Of a stretch of 44,239 bases of DNA, positions 33,842 to 43,235 are shown in pieces; the first letter of the stretch is position 1, and the number at the start of each line of letters is the position of its first letter. The notes under the pieces were generated by a model that did not search any database, was not told where the DNA came from, and worked only from the letters and a program-made list of their open reading frames with translations. The position numbers and the translations under genes are program-made. The DNA is from an uncultured Clostridia bacterium (lineage in GTDB: Bacteria; Bacillota; Clostridia; Oscillospirales; CAG-272), in contig CALXUV010000028.1 of assembly GCA_944391815.1 (NCBI GenBank), positions 1 to 44,239 on the forward strand, read 5' to 3'.

Positions 33842-36088
33842 TTGCAGGCAGAAGCTAAAATAAACGAATTCAGACTGAGAAAGCGTTATCTGACGCTGCT
33901 TGTATTTTTCGGTCTTTGCTTTTCGGTGCTTATGTGCCGTCTTTTCGTGTTACAGGTGCTTATGCATTCCGAATACAGCGAAAAAGCGAAAGACAATATC
34001 GAATCGGAAACAACTCTCAAAGCAGGCAGAGGTGTTATATACGACCGGAATATGGTGCCGCTGACATCAAACATTACAACATACAGGATATTTGTTTCTC
34101 CGAGAGATGTTCAGGGTGAAGAGGAAGCGGAAGTGATAGCGTCAGGGCTTTCAGAAATTCTTGACGTTGACTATGAAACTGCGCTCAGCGGTATAAAAAA
34201 CAACAAAACGAGAGACCGTACTATCAAGAAAAACGCAACTGAAGAACAACAGAAAGCGGTGCTTGAATTTGTGATAGAAAAGAATCTTTCGCACTGTGTT
34301 CACAGCGAAGCGGTTACTTCCAGATATTATCCGTTCGGCGAGCTTGCAGCGCACGTAATCGGATTTGTCGGTACCGACGGCGGGCTGCTCGGTATTGAAT
34401 CATACTACGACAGTTATCTTAAAGGTCAGGACGGTGTTTATATAACGCAGAAAAACGCCTCCGGTGAGCGTTTGCCCGATTCAAAGGACACATACATAAA
34501 AGCGGTTGACGGAGCTGATGTTATACTGACGATAGATATAACCGTACAGGCACTTCTCGAATCAAGACTCAAAGAGGCGTACCACGACTCAAACGCACAG
34601 AACAGGGTAACGGGTGTAGTTACCGATCCGGAGACAGGCGAGATACTGGCGATGGCAACATACCCTTCTTTTGATCTCAATAATCCGTATCAGCTTAATG
34701 ATTTTTATTTAGCAAAACTTGCAGACAGCGGGCTAATGCCGGGAACTGAGGAATATACAGCCAAACGCAATGAGTTACTTTATGAAATGTGGAACAACAA
34801 AGCCGTTTCAACACTTTATGAACCCGGTTCAACATTCAAAATTCTGACCACAAGTATAGCATTACAGGAAAAAGTAACGACTGTAAACGAAGGATTTTTT
34901 TGCAGCGGTTCACTGAAAGTTGACGGATACGGAACTCCCATAAGATGCCATAAACGTGAAGGACACGGAAGCCTTAATTTTGCGGAGGCGCTCCAAAAGT
35001 CCTGTAACCCGACCATGATAAAACTTGCGCAGCGTGTAGGAAATACAAAATTCATGGAGTATTTCCGTAATCTCGGTTATACCGGTAAAACCGGAATTGA
35101 TCTGCCCGGTGAAGCGCTTGGAATATTTCATGCTGAGGAAAACTTCAACAACGTTGAACTTTCGGTGTATTCGTTCGGTCAGACATTCAAAACGACACCT
35201 TTGCAACAGATAACAGCGATATCTGCGGTTGCAAACGGCGGGGATGTCTTAAAACCATTTATAGTCAGAGAAATAAGAGAAAAAAGCGGCGAAACAGTCT
35301 ACTCAGGGACGGTAAAAGTCCGGAAAAAAGTTTTCGATGAGGAGATTTGTCAGACGATAAGTCAGATACTTATAGACGGAGTTGACGGTGACGGAGGCGC
35401 AAAAAATGCCGCAGTTGCAGGTTATGACATAGCGGCAAAGACGGGAACTTCACAGGTGCGTGATATAAGGGATGAAAACGGAAATTCATATCTCTACGTC
35501 GGTTCGTGTGTCGGATATTCACTTTCTGATGAAGCGTCAGTTGCGGTAATAATAGTGGTGGATCAGCCGAAATGTCAGAATTATTACGGAAGCACGGTTG
35601 CGGCTCCGTACGTCGGATCTTTTTTTGAAGATGTGTTGCCTTATCTCGGAGTTGAACCCGAATATACAGAGGAAGAAGAAGCAAAACTGAACGCAACTGT
35701 CGGAAATTATATAGATATGACTGTGAATGAGACAAAAAATGCTGTAAATAAACTCGGATTGAAAGTTACCGTAATCGGAACAGGAGAAAAGGTAGTGTCA
35801 CAGATGCCTGAAGCCGGTAGCAAAATAAGTAAAACAGGCGGAACAGTCATAATTTATACAGGCGGGGAAACTGAAAAAACAGGTGAAGTTCCGAAAGTCG
35901 AGGGCAAAATTGCAACGGAAGCGATACGGGATCTTATAAATGCCGGATATAACGTAAAAATCGAAGGAGTGACTGATTACGAAAAGGGAGTCGGAGCAAC
36001 AGTAATAAAACAGGATATAGTAGGAAAAGGAATTGAAAAAGGCACGGTTATAACAATCCGGCTACGATATCTTGATGTAAAAGAGTGA
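33842..36088 (+). CDS. Class B penicillin-binding protein with PASTA domains (SpoVD/PBP2)
   Basis: A ~748-aa membrane-anchored DD-transpeptidase that crosslinks septal or spore peptidoglycan. One N-terminal span (LTLLVFFGLCFSVLMCRLFV) is followed by the PBP dimerisation domain (GRGVIYDRN) and the transpeptidase domain with STFK (Ser330), SCN (Ser387) and KTGTS (Lys533), counting from TTG 33842. Two C-terminal PASTA domains begin near IDMTVNETKNAVNKLG and VPKVEGKIATEAI. I favour TTG 33842 because AGGAAGG lies just upstream; ATG 33809 has no ribosome site but cannot be excluded. It opens the wall cluster and partners with FtsW. Whether it serves division (PBP2) or sporulation (SpoVD) cannot be told; only one copy is in the window. 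Confidence 0.92.
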   Translation: MQAEAKINEFRLRKRYLTLLVFFGLCFSVLMCRLFVLQVLMHSEYSEKAKDNIESETTLKAGRGVIYDRNMVPLTSNITTYRIFVSPRDVQGEEEAEVIASGLSEILDVDYETALSGIKNNKTRDRTIKKNATEEQQKAVLEFVIEKNLSHCVHSEAVTSRYYPFGELAAHVIGFVGTDGGLLGIESYYDSYLKGQDGVYITQKNASGERLPDSKDTYIKAVDGADVILTIDITVQALLESRLKEAYHDSNAQNRVTGVVTDPETGEILAMATYPSFDLNNPYQLNDFYLAKLADSGLMPGTEEYTAKRNELLYEMWNNKAVSTLYEPGSTFKILTTSIALQEKVTTVNEGFFCSGSLKVDGYGTPIRCHKREGHGSLNFAEALQKSCNPTMIKLAQRVGNTKFMEYFRNLGYTGKTGIDLPGEALGIFHAEENFNNVELSVYSFGQTFKTTPLQQITAISAVANGGDVLKPFIVREIREKSGETVYSGTVKVRKKVFDEEICQTISQILIDGVDGDGGAKNAAVAGYDIAAKTGTSQVRDIRDENGNSYLYVGSCVGYSLSDEASVAVIIVVDQPKCQNYYGSTVAAPYVGSFFEDVLPYLGVEPEYTEEEEAKLNATVGNYIDMTVNETKNAVNKLGLKVTVIGTGEKVVSQMPEAGSKISKTGGTVIIYTGGETEKTGEVPKVEGKIATEAIRDLINAGYNVKIEGVTDYEKGVGATVIKQDIVGKGIEKGTVITIRLRYLDVKE

Positions 36089-36346
36089 TGATTTTCAAGG
36101 AAAAAGTTATATCTGTCTTGTTTTCGCGGTGTTATTATTCAATATAATTTTTTGTGAAATTAAAATGATTATTTAACGTAATAAACTGTTTGCATTTGAT
36201 TGCGGATTAATATTTGGTGTTACGATTGCAAAAACATCAGAAAAGTTCGATTTCAGTTTAACCCCATAATGATTTGCCTGACCGCAGTATCAAATGTCGG
36301 TCAGGTGTCCGAGTCGGTCAAAAAACAGAGAGGAAAATTTATCGAT

Positions 36347-37819
36347 ATGTACAATTTATTTGAGTTGCTTGAAGGAATTGAATACCGTTTAAGTAAGTAC
36401 AGAAACGAAAAAATATATGTTACCGGAGTGGTTCATGACAGCAGGGAGGTTTTGCCCGGAAATATATTTATCTGTTTGAAGGGGAAAAAACGTGACGGAT
36501 TCAGTTTTATCAGGGAAGCCGAAAAAAGAGGCGTTAGAGTTATTATTTGTGAAAATACATATAATTACAAGCTGAAAAATGCTGTATTTGTGACTGTTAA
36601 GGATGCTCGCAAAGCTTACTCAAAAATATTATCCAATATGTACGGGAATCCTGCCGGAAAGCTGAAAATGGTGGCTGTAACCGGAACTAACGGTAAAACC
36701 ACGGTTTGTCAGATGATAGCGTCAGGGCTTAATGCCGCAGGAAAAAAATGTGCGGTGATAGGGACCTTGGGAGCTGAATTTGAGGGTAGAAAAACCGACA
36801 CCGAAACACTTACAACCCCCGATCCGGAACTTCTTTACAAACTTCTTAAAGAATATTCCGATTGTGGTGCCGAGTATGTTGTGATGGAGGCTTCAAGCCA
36901 CTCAATTCAGCTCGGTAAACTCGAAGGGATAAACTTTGTTTGCGGAGCGATTACAAACCTGACCCCCGAACATCTTGATTTCCACGGAAATATGGATGAA
37001 TATTACCGTGCAAAGAAAAAACTGTTTGAAAAATGCCTTACCGGAGTGTTTTTAACAGACGATCAGTATACTGAAAAGATGTACGGAGAATCGGAGTGCA
37101 AAGAAAAAATTCGCTGTTCCGTCAGGAACTCCGGAGCCGACTATTATTGCAGTGAAATTGAGTGCTCTCTTGCTAACGGTTGCAGGGCGGTTGTTGATCA
37201 CTCTGGAAGAAAAATTACCTATCTTTCGCCCGTTCCGGCAGAATTTACTGCTTCTAATATTTTGCTTGCCGCTGCTGTTCTTGATGTGCTCGGTATAGAT
37301 CCGGAAGATGCAGTCCGGGGAATTGCCGGTCTTAAAAATGTACCCGGCAGAATGGAAAAAATCAGTGCAGACAGAAATTTTGATGTTTATATAGACTTTG
37401 CGCACACACCTGACGCACTTGAAAAACTGCTGTCAAGTATATCTCATCTGAAAAAGAAAGGTCAGCGAGTTGTGACTTTGTTCGGATGCGGCGGAGACAG
37501 AGATAAGTCAAAGCGGCAGCTGATGGGTAAGGTGGCTTCAATGCTTTCTGACTTTGTAATAATCACTTCGGATAACAGCAGAACCGAAAAAACTTCTGAT
37601 ATTATAAAAGAGATAGAAAAAGGCGTTGACAAATCAAAACCATACCTTGTAATTGAAAACAGGGAAAAGGCGATAGAATATGCGATATCAAGTGCGGCTG
37701 ATGGCGACATTATAATGCTGTGAGGAAAAGGTCATGAAAATTATGAAATTGACAGTAGGGGAAAACACGAGTTTTCAGAAAAGGAAATAGTCAGCCGTCT
37801 TCTCAAAAACCGGAAATAA
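36347..37819 (+). pseudogene. murE: murE with in-frame TGA before the GKGHE motif
   Basis: UDP-MurNAc-tripeptide synthetase, adding the third stem-peptide residue. The ATP loop VTGTNGKTTV and FAHTPDALEKLL are intact. The amino-acid-selecting motif reads DNSR (residues 409-412), where DAP-adding enzymes have DNPR. At codon 459 (37721-37723) the frame meets TGA after GDIIML; in the same frame it continues GKGHENYEIDSRGKHEF to TAA 37817-37819, which is the normal C-terminus (family motif xGKGHExY). Full length would be 490 aa; the product up to TGA is 458 aa. GKGHE contacts the incoming amino acid in E. coli MurE. Sequencing error, recent nonsense mutation, or read-through are all possible. ATG 36347 is chosen by homology; GAGGA lies 13 nt upstream. 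Confidence 0.85.
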
Positions 37820-37865
37820 AAACGCAAACCCTATCGGCTGAAAGTTTTTTCGGGAGGATGATACT

Positions 37866-39242
37866 TTGTTTAAAAGAACTGTATCTGAAATTGTCGGGGT
37901 GACAGGCGGACACGCCGAAAATATAAATTTAAACGAAAAAATCACTGTGTTTGTTTCAAATGATATCGAAACAGTAAAAAATTGCTGTTATGTTTCAATT
38001 AACGGACAAAAACACAAAGGAAACGAATTTGCCGGAAGTGCGATAAAGCGCGGAGCTTCGCTTATAATGACGGAAGAAACTCCAGGTAACGGACTTCCTG
38101 CCGTTATCGTCGGAAATTCAGTCAAATCGCTTTGTGATGTTGCCGCATATTACAGACAGAAAGAACTCAGTTACGTGATTGCAGTAACCGGCAGCGTAGG
38201 AAAAACCACCACAAAGGAACTTTGCTACAACATACTCAGCCAAAGCCGTACTGTACATAAAACCGTCGGAAACAAAAACAGCGTAATAGGCTTGCCGCTT
38301 TCGGTACTCGGCAACACAGAATGCGATACGGCAGTGCTTGAAGCCGGAATCAGCGAAAAAGGTGAGATGACTGAATTAAGCAGAGTAGCAAAACCTGATG
38401 TAGCGGTAGTGACTTCGGTAAGTGCAGCTCATACCGAGACGCTTGGAGACCTTGCCGATATAGCAAAAGAAAAAATGAAAATAACTGAATATATGCCAAA
38501 GGGCGGAAAAGTTATTTTGCCGGCGGGAAATCCTTTGCTTAAAGACTATTACGGCGGAGCGCTTACAGTTTCACTTTGCGGATGTGAAAGCGATTATTCG
38601 GCAGCCGACATTCGTTTCGATAAGAACGGAAGCTATTTCAGTCTTATGAAAAAAGGAAGAAAAGTAATTGACAATCTATTTGTCCCGATAATAGGAAAGC
38701 ACGCCTGTTTTGATGCCGTGGCCGCCATAGCCGCCTGCGATTTATCCGGAAGCAGTGAAAAAGATATAAGAGAAGGGCTTGCGCTGTATAAAAGCGACGG
38801 CATAAGGCAAAATATAACTGTAATTGACGGAGTAACGGTAATTGAGGATTTTTACAATATGAGTCCGCTTTCCGCTTCTTCGGCACTTGAAGCGTTCAGG
38901 CAGATTTCTGAAATTTACGGCAAAAAAAAGAGGATAGTAATGTTCGGCGATATGCTTGAACTTGGTTCGATAAGCAAAGAACAGCACAGGAAGTTAGGTA
39001 AAAAAGTTGTTTTGGCCGGTGCTGACGTGCTTATCACTATCGGGGAAAACAGCTATTACATTTCTGACGAGGCGAAAAAATCAGGAATGAAAAAAGACTG
39101 TGTTTATCATTTCTGGCCGTGTGAAAGAGCCGAGGCGGGAAAACTACTTGGTAATATTTCTGACGGCGATAGTCTGGTTTTAATAAAAGGAAGCCGCGGT
39201 ATGAGAATGGAGGAGTTTCCTGATTATCTGAAAAAAAGTTGA
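37866..39242 (+). CDS. murF: UDP-N-acetylmuramoyl-tripeptide--D-Ala-D-Ala ligase
   Basis: A 458-aa cytoplasmic ligase that adds D-Ala-D-Ala to complete the UDP-MurNAc pentapeptide. The ATP loop AVTGSVGKTTTKE, the segment NSVIGLPLSVL, EAGISEKGEM, and VIEDFYNMSPLSASSALEAF (the MurF DxYNANP-like region, here FYNMSP) are visible, followed by KRIVMFGDMLELG. The start is TTG 37866, seven nt after GGGAGGA; no ATG fits. It follows murE by 46 nt and is overlapped by the mraY reading frame. The N of the canonical YNANP motif is kept but the Ala-Asn is Met-Ser, a small deviation. Confidence 0.94.
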   Translation: MFKRTVSEIVGVTGGHAENINLNEKITVFVSNDIETVKNCCYVSINGQKHKGNEFAGSAIKRGASLIMTEETPGNGLPAVIVGNSVKSLCDVAAYYRQKELSYVIAVTGSVGKTTTKELCYNILSQSRTVHKTVGNKNSVIGLPLSVLGNTECDTAVLEAGISEKGEMTELSRVAKPDVAVVTSVSAAHTETLGDLADIAKEKMKITEYMPKGGKVILPAGNPLLKDYYGGALTVSLCGCESDYSAADIRFDKNGSYFSLMKKGRKVIDNLFVPIIGKHACFDAVAAIAACDLSGSSEKDIREGLALYKSDGIRQNITVIDGVTVIEDFYNMSPLSASSALEAFRQISEIYGKKKRIVMFGDMLELGSISKEQHRKLGKKVVLAGADVLITIGENSYYISDEAKKSGMKKDCVYHFWPCERAEAGKLLGNISDGDSLVLIKGSRGMRMEEFPDYLKKS

Positions 39243-39265
39243 TAATTGCGGAAAAACATATAATA

Positions 39266-40240
39266 ATGGATAAAATAATGCTATATGCAACAATATTTGC
39301 AGTATCTTTCATGGTTACGGTATTGTCTGTAAAATTACTTCTGCCGGTGCTGAGAAGGTTGAAAATGGGACAGAAAATACTTGAGATCGGACCGTCCTGG
39401 CATCTGTCCAAACAGGGAACCCCCACTATGGGTGGAATTGCTTTTCCGCTTTCTCTTGCCGCGTCAGCCGCAATATACGCACTGTTTTCGGATCAGGGTG
39501 ACTTCGCATATTTTTTTGCCACGTTTGCCTATATTGTTTCGGGAGCAATTATTGGTTTTACAGACGATTCTGTAAAAATGAGAAAAAAGCAGAACGAGGG
39601 ACTCAGTGCCTCATCAAAACTGTTTTTACAGCTTGTTTTCGCGTCTCTGTATACTGCGTTTTGTGTCGCAAAAGGCTTTCTTTCGACAGAAATTTATATA
39701 CCGTTTGCAAAAATCTCCTTTGATCCGGGCAGAGTTTATTATCTGTTTGCCATTTTAATGCTTACGGGAATATCGAACGCCGTCAATTTTACCGACGGTC
39801 TTGACGGACTTTGTTCCTCGGTAACAGCCGCGGCCGCTGTTTTCTTTGCTTTGATTTCTTTCGGTATCGGTGATTTTGAAAATATATTCTTTTCACTTGC
39901 AGTCTGCGGTATATGTCTTGGATTTCTTATCTATAATTTTCATCCGGCGAAAATATTTATGGGCGATACAGGTTCTCTTTTTCTCGGATCTGCGATCGGA
40001 GCGATTGCCCTCGGCAGCGGGAAAAATACGATTGTGTTTATAATCGGAGTTATTTATATAGCCGAAGCACTGAGCGTTATACTTCAGGTGATATATTTTA
40101 AACTTACAAAGAAAAGACTTTTTCTTATGGCTCCGCTGCATCACCATTTTGAGAAAAAAGGATTTGGTGAAGTGAAGATTGTATTTATGTTTACGGCAGT
40201 GACGGTGTTATGCGGTATACTTTCTTATCTTTGGGGATAA
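39266..40240 (+). CDS. mraY: Phospho-N-acetylmuramoyl-pentapeptide transferase
   Basis: A ~324-aa polytopic membrane enzyme that transfers phospho-MurNAc-pentapeptide to undecaprenyl phosphate, forming lipid I. Family motifs present are GTPTMGGIAFPL, IGFTDDSVK (the catalytic Asp pair), NFTDGLDGL, FMGDTGSLFLG and the cytosolic MAPLHHHFEKKG. About ten spans are expected. I chose ATG 39266 as the first ATG with homology-like sequence; a TTG at 39239 overlapping the murF stop would allow coupled translation and is also possible. The usual next gene, murD, is missing. Confidence 0.95.
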   Translation: MDKIMLYATIFAVSFMVTVLSVKLLLPVLRRLKMGQKILEIGPSWHLSKQGTPTMGGIAFPLSLAASAAIYALFSDQGDFAYFFATFAYIVSGAIIGFTDDSVKMRKKQNEGLSASSKLFLQLVFASLYTAFCVAKGFLSTEIYIPFAKISFDPGRVYYLFAILMLTGISNAVNFTDGLDGLCSSVTAAAAVFFALISFGIGDFENIFFSLAVCGICLGFLIYNFHPAKIFMGDTGSLFLGSAIGAIALGSGKNTIVFIIGVIYIAEALSVILQVIYFKLTKKRLFLMAPLHHHFEKKGFGEVKIVFMFTAVTVLCGILSYLWG

Positions 40241-40523
40241 ATAATATTTTCGTGTAGAATTGAATTTCCGTCAGATAAGGTAAGTAATTCAAAACCGGGT
40301 AAGCATGCAATTTTTTTACGTTATCTCCCGATAGCTCAGAGCATAATTTGTTCGTCCTTCCTCAGAGATTTTCAAAACTAAGGTAGCAACTTGATTATTT
40401 CCGCTCTCGACTTGACTGAATGAAAAAGATGGGAGATTTCCGAAGTCATAGCCGGTTTCTTAGCTGACCGATTACGGAAAATAGTTAAAACAGGTTAAGG
40501 AGAAGGTTAATCAGAGGAACAGT
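40241..40523 (+). other. Gap at the usual murD position
   Basis: 283 nt between mraY and ftsW with no coding frame of note. An imperfect inverted repeat AGATAAGGTAA / TTACGTTATCT (40273-40326) is present. murD is normally ~1.4 kb, so the gene is absent, not merely broken. A GGTTAAGGAGAAGG stretch lies near the ftsW start. Confidence 0.6.
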
Positions 40524-41717
40524 ATGAAAAGACAAAGAATTGAATTTACTTTAAAAGGAATAGATAAAACGATGACAGCAGTAATTCTGCTTTTGCTGTT
40601 TTACGGGTCTGTTATGGTTTTCTCCGCCAGCGCTCCATACGCTGAAAGCACATACGGGGACAGTTTGTACTATGTGAAACGCCAGATATTCTGGGCGGCA
40701 ATCGGACTTACCGGAATGTTTGCAAGCGCAGCGCTTCCGCCTGAAATACACAGAAAATACACTTCGGTTATAGGTTTTTCGATAGCGGCGGTACTTCTTG
40801 TCATAGTTCTTTTTACCGGCGGAGCAATAAAACGCTGGATCAATATCGGATTTTTCAGCATACAGCCTTCTGAACTTATGAAGCCGATGCTGATACTGAT
40901 GATGGCAAAATATATGGAATATGCTCAGAATTACATAAAGCGTAACGGAATATACAAAAGCGGCGGACTGCTCGGAAGAATAGCAGACAAGCGTTCTTTT
41001 ATGCGGGCTTCGATGTACGGTGTGTTTATTCCGACACTTATAGTTTTCAGCGTGTGTGTACTGATAATGCTTGAAAATCATTTTTCCGGGACGCTTATAA
41101 CATTCTGCATCGGAGCGATAGTTATATTTTCCGGCGGAGCTATGCTCAGGTGGTTTGTCGGAGCGGCGGCTGTGCTCTGTTCCGCTGTATTTGCCGTTCT
41201 GTTCGGCACCGACTATGCAAGTGAAAGAATCGACATCTGGCTCCATCCGGAAAACTTTTCGGTGACTGACGAGACATGGCAGATAACTCAGGGACTTATT
41301 GCAGTCGGCTCGGGCGGAATATTCGGCAGGGGACTCGGCAACGGACTGCAAAAGCATCTTTATGTTTCCGCACCTCACAACGACTTTATATTTTCGATAG
41401 TATGCGAGGAACTCGGACTTATCGGTGCGGCGGCAGTTATTGGACTGTTTTTTATGTTTGTGAAAAGAGCACTTCAGTTGGCAATGCGATGCGAAACGCT
41501 GTTTATGTCGCTTGTTGCGGTGGGAATAGCCGGACATGTGGGACTTCAGGCTTTCCTTAACATTGCAGTTGTTACGGCTACAATACCGAACACAGGAGTT
41601 ACGCTTCCGTTTTTCAGTTACGGAGGCTCAGCACTTGTGGTGTTGCTGTGTGAGTCCGGAATACTTTTATCGGTAACAAAAAATAAAACTAAAAGCGAAA
41701 GGGAGAGGCAAGTTTGA
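40524..41717 (+). CDS. FtsW/SpoVE lipid II polymerase (SEDS family)
   Basis: A 397-aa polytopic membrane glycosyltransferase of the SEDS family, which polymerises lipid II with a class B PBP partner. The N-terminal span MTAVILLLLFYGSVMVFSAS, the conserved IKRWINIGFFSIQPSELMKP and the external APHNDFIFSIVCEELGLIG motif, then PNTGVTLPFFSYGGSAL, are all diagnostic. ATG 40524 has AGAGGAA upstream. Its TGA overlaps the TTG start of murG. FtsW (division) and SpoVE (sporulation) cannot be separated by sequence alone here; the cognate PBP is the cluster's first gene. Confidence 0.93.
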   Translation: MKRQRIEFTLKGIDKTMTAVILLLLFYGSVMVFSASAPYAESTYGDSLYYVKRQIFWAAIGLTGMFASAALPPEIHRKYTSVIGFSIAAVLLVIVLFTGGAIKRWINIGFFSIQPSELMKPMLILMMAKYMEYAQNYIKRNGIYKSGGLLGRIADKRSFMRASMYGVFIPTLIVFSVCVLIMLENHFSGTLITFCIGAIVIFSGGAMLRWFVGAAAVLCSAVFAVLFGTDYASERIDIWLHPENFSVTDETWQITQGLIAVGSGGIFGRGLGNGLQKHLYVSAPHNDFIFSIVCEELGLIGAAAVIGLFFMFVKRALQLAMRCETLFMSLVAVGIAGHVGLQAFLNIAVVTATIPNTGVTLPFFSYGGSALVVLLCESGILLSVTKNKTKSERERQV

Positions 41718-42832
41718 GAGTTATAATGAGCGGCGGAGGAACCGCAGGGCATATCAATCCCGCAATTGCCATAGCGGAGAAGATAAAGGAGATGGAGCCT
41801 GACTCGGAAATACTTTTTGTCGGTGGAAAAAACGGTATGGAGAACAAACTTGTCCCGATGGCAGGTTATCCGATCTGGAATATTGAGGTATCGGGGTTAA
41901 GGAGAAAGCTTACATTTGAGAATTTTAAGGTGCTTGTCAAAACTTACCGTGCGATCAGAGCGTCTGAAAAAATAATCGAAAAATTCTCCCCCGACGCCGT
42001 TATCGGAACCGGCGGTTACGTATGTTTTCCGGTAGTTTATGCGGCAGCACGTATGGGTATATACACTGCTCTTCATGAGTCAAACGCCTCACCCGGACTT
42101 GCGGTAAAAAAGCTGAAAAAAAGAGCTGACAGAATATTTGTCAGTTTTTCAGAATGTATAAGCAAACTCGGATGTTCTGAAAAGTGTATTACTACCGGAA
42201 CCCCTCTCAAAAGCGGTTTTGATATATCGGACAGGGATAAAGTCAGGGAAGAAATCGGTCTGACCGGAAAATACAGATATCTTGTAGTCAGTTTTGGCGG
42301 AAGTCTCGGAGCCGCAACAATAAACAGGTGTGCAATTGAAATCATGGAGAAGATAACATCTGTAAGAAGTGATGTACTGCACCTTCATTCCTGCGGAAAA
42401 AATGCCGGGAAAGATTTTTTTGAAGAACTCCGCAAGAGAAAACTTGATAAATGTCCGAATATAAAAGTAAGTGAATATATCTACGATATGCCAAAGGTCC
42501 TTAAAGCCGCTGACGTTGCAATATGCAGGAGCGGAGCAACGACTCTTGCCGAAATATCAGCAGCGGGGCTGCCTTCGATACTGATTCCATCGCCGAATGT
42601 AACCGACAATCATCAGTATAAAAATGCCAGGGCATTTTCCGATGCCGGCGCTGCGCTGCTTTCCGACGAAACAAAAAGCGGAGAAATCGAAAAAGTGCCG
42701 GAATATCTCGGAAAACTGCTTTGCGATAAAGAATTAAGGGAGAAAATGGCGGCAAACGCACTTTCGCTCTCAAACAAAGACGCCGCGGAAAAAATCGCCG
42801 ATATCGTCATAAATGATCTTAGCAGAATATAA
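41714..42832 (+). CDS. murG: Lipid II synthase, GlcNAc transferase
   Basis: A 372-aa peripheral membrane glycosyltransferase (GT28) that adds GlcNAc to lipid I. It starts MRVIMSGGGTAGHINPAIAI, where the common GGTGGH loop is GGTAGH. IGTGGYVCFPV, LHESNASPGLAVKKLKKRAD, FGGSLGAATIN, and the UDP-GlcNAc site ICRSGATTLAEISAAGLPSI are present, followed by DNHQYKNA. The TTG at 41714 overlaps the ftsW stop (TTGA) and homologues begin with the same residues, so the start is secure. It ends the cluster; murB, ftsA and ftsZ do not follow. Confidence 0.96.
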   Translation: MRVIMSGGGTAGHINPAIAIAEKIKEMEPDSEILFVGGKNGMENKLVPMAGYPIWNIEVSGLRRKLTFENFKVLVKTYRAIRASEKIIEKFSPDAVIGTGGYVCFPVVYAAARMGIYTALHESNASPGLAVKKLKKRADRIFVSFSECISKLGCSEKCITTGTPLKSGFDISDRDKVREEIGLTGKYRYLVVSFGGSLGAATINRCAIEIMEKITSVRSDVLHLHSCGKNAGKDFFEELRKRKLDKCPNIKVSEYIYDMPKVLKAADVAICRSGATTLAEISAAGLPSILIPSPNVTDNHQYKNARAFSDAGAALLSDETKSGEIEKVPEYLGKLLCDKELREKMAANALSLSNKDAAEKIADIVINDLSRI

Positions 42833-43235
42833 CCGTAGTTAACAGCAGTGGATTAAAACGTTCTTACACGTTATACTCAGCATCGTTTAGCGTAAGAGTT
42901 CTGATAAATTTGAATTTTCGTTGAGTTTGAAACAGAATAATGAAAAGGCTTACCTCTTCACTGGCGTAAAAACAAAGAAAGGTAAGCCTTTTGAATTCGT
43001 TTAAAAGATTGGATGTCAAAATTTTATGTGTGTTTTTCAGTGTTAAGCGATCTTTATTGCTTGATTGTTTATCGTAATATCTTGTGGAACTATCAGTTGT
43101 TGGCAAAATAACTTTAATGATCGATTATTCACTGTTTTGTTTAAGTTCCTTGGGTTAAACCGTTCTTTTCCGAAACACCGTCATATACTCAGACTGAATA
43201 CACCAAAACAGTTTTTGGTGACACTTTATCTGCAT
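42833..43235. other. Intergenic region between murG and the CPBP protease gene
   Basis: About 400 nt without a convincing gene. It holds an inverted repeat, AAAAGGCTTACC (42943-42954) with GGTAAGCCTTTT (42981-42992), enclosing a 26-nt loop. This could end transcription of both converging genes, though the T-runs are short. Nothing else was recognised. Confidence 0.5.

Noticed and set aside
37721-37723. Selenocysteine or genome-wide UGA recoding at the murE TGA
   Set aside because: No clear stem-loop follows the TGA, the family normally has a small residue here, and many intact genes in the window end in TGA.
40241-40523. A degraded murD in the mraY-ftsW gap
   Set aside because: The gap is too short and no MurD motif was found in any frame.
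40551-41537. 328-aa minus-strand reading frame
   Set aside because: It lies opposite ftsW, which has full motif support.
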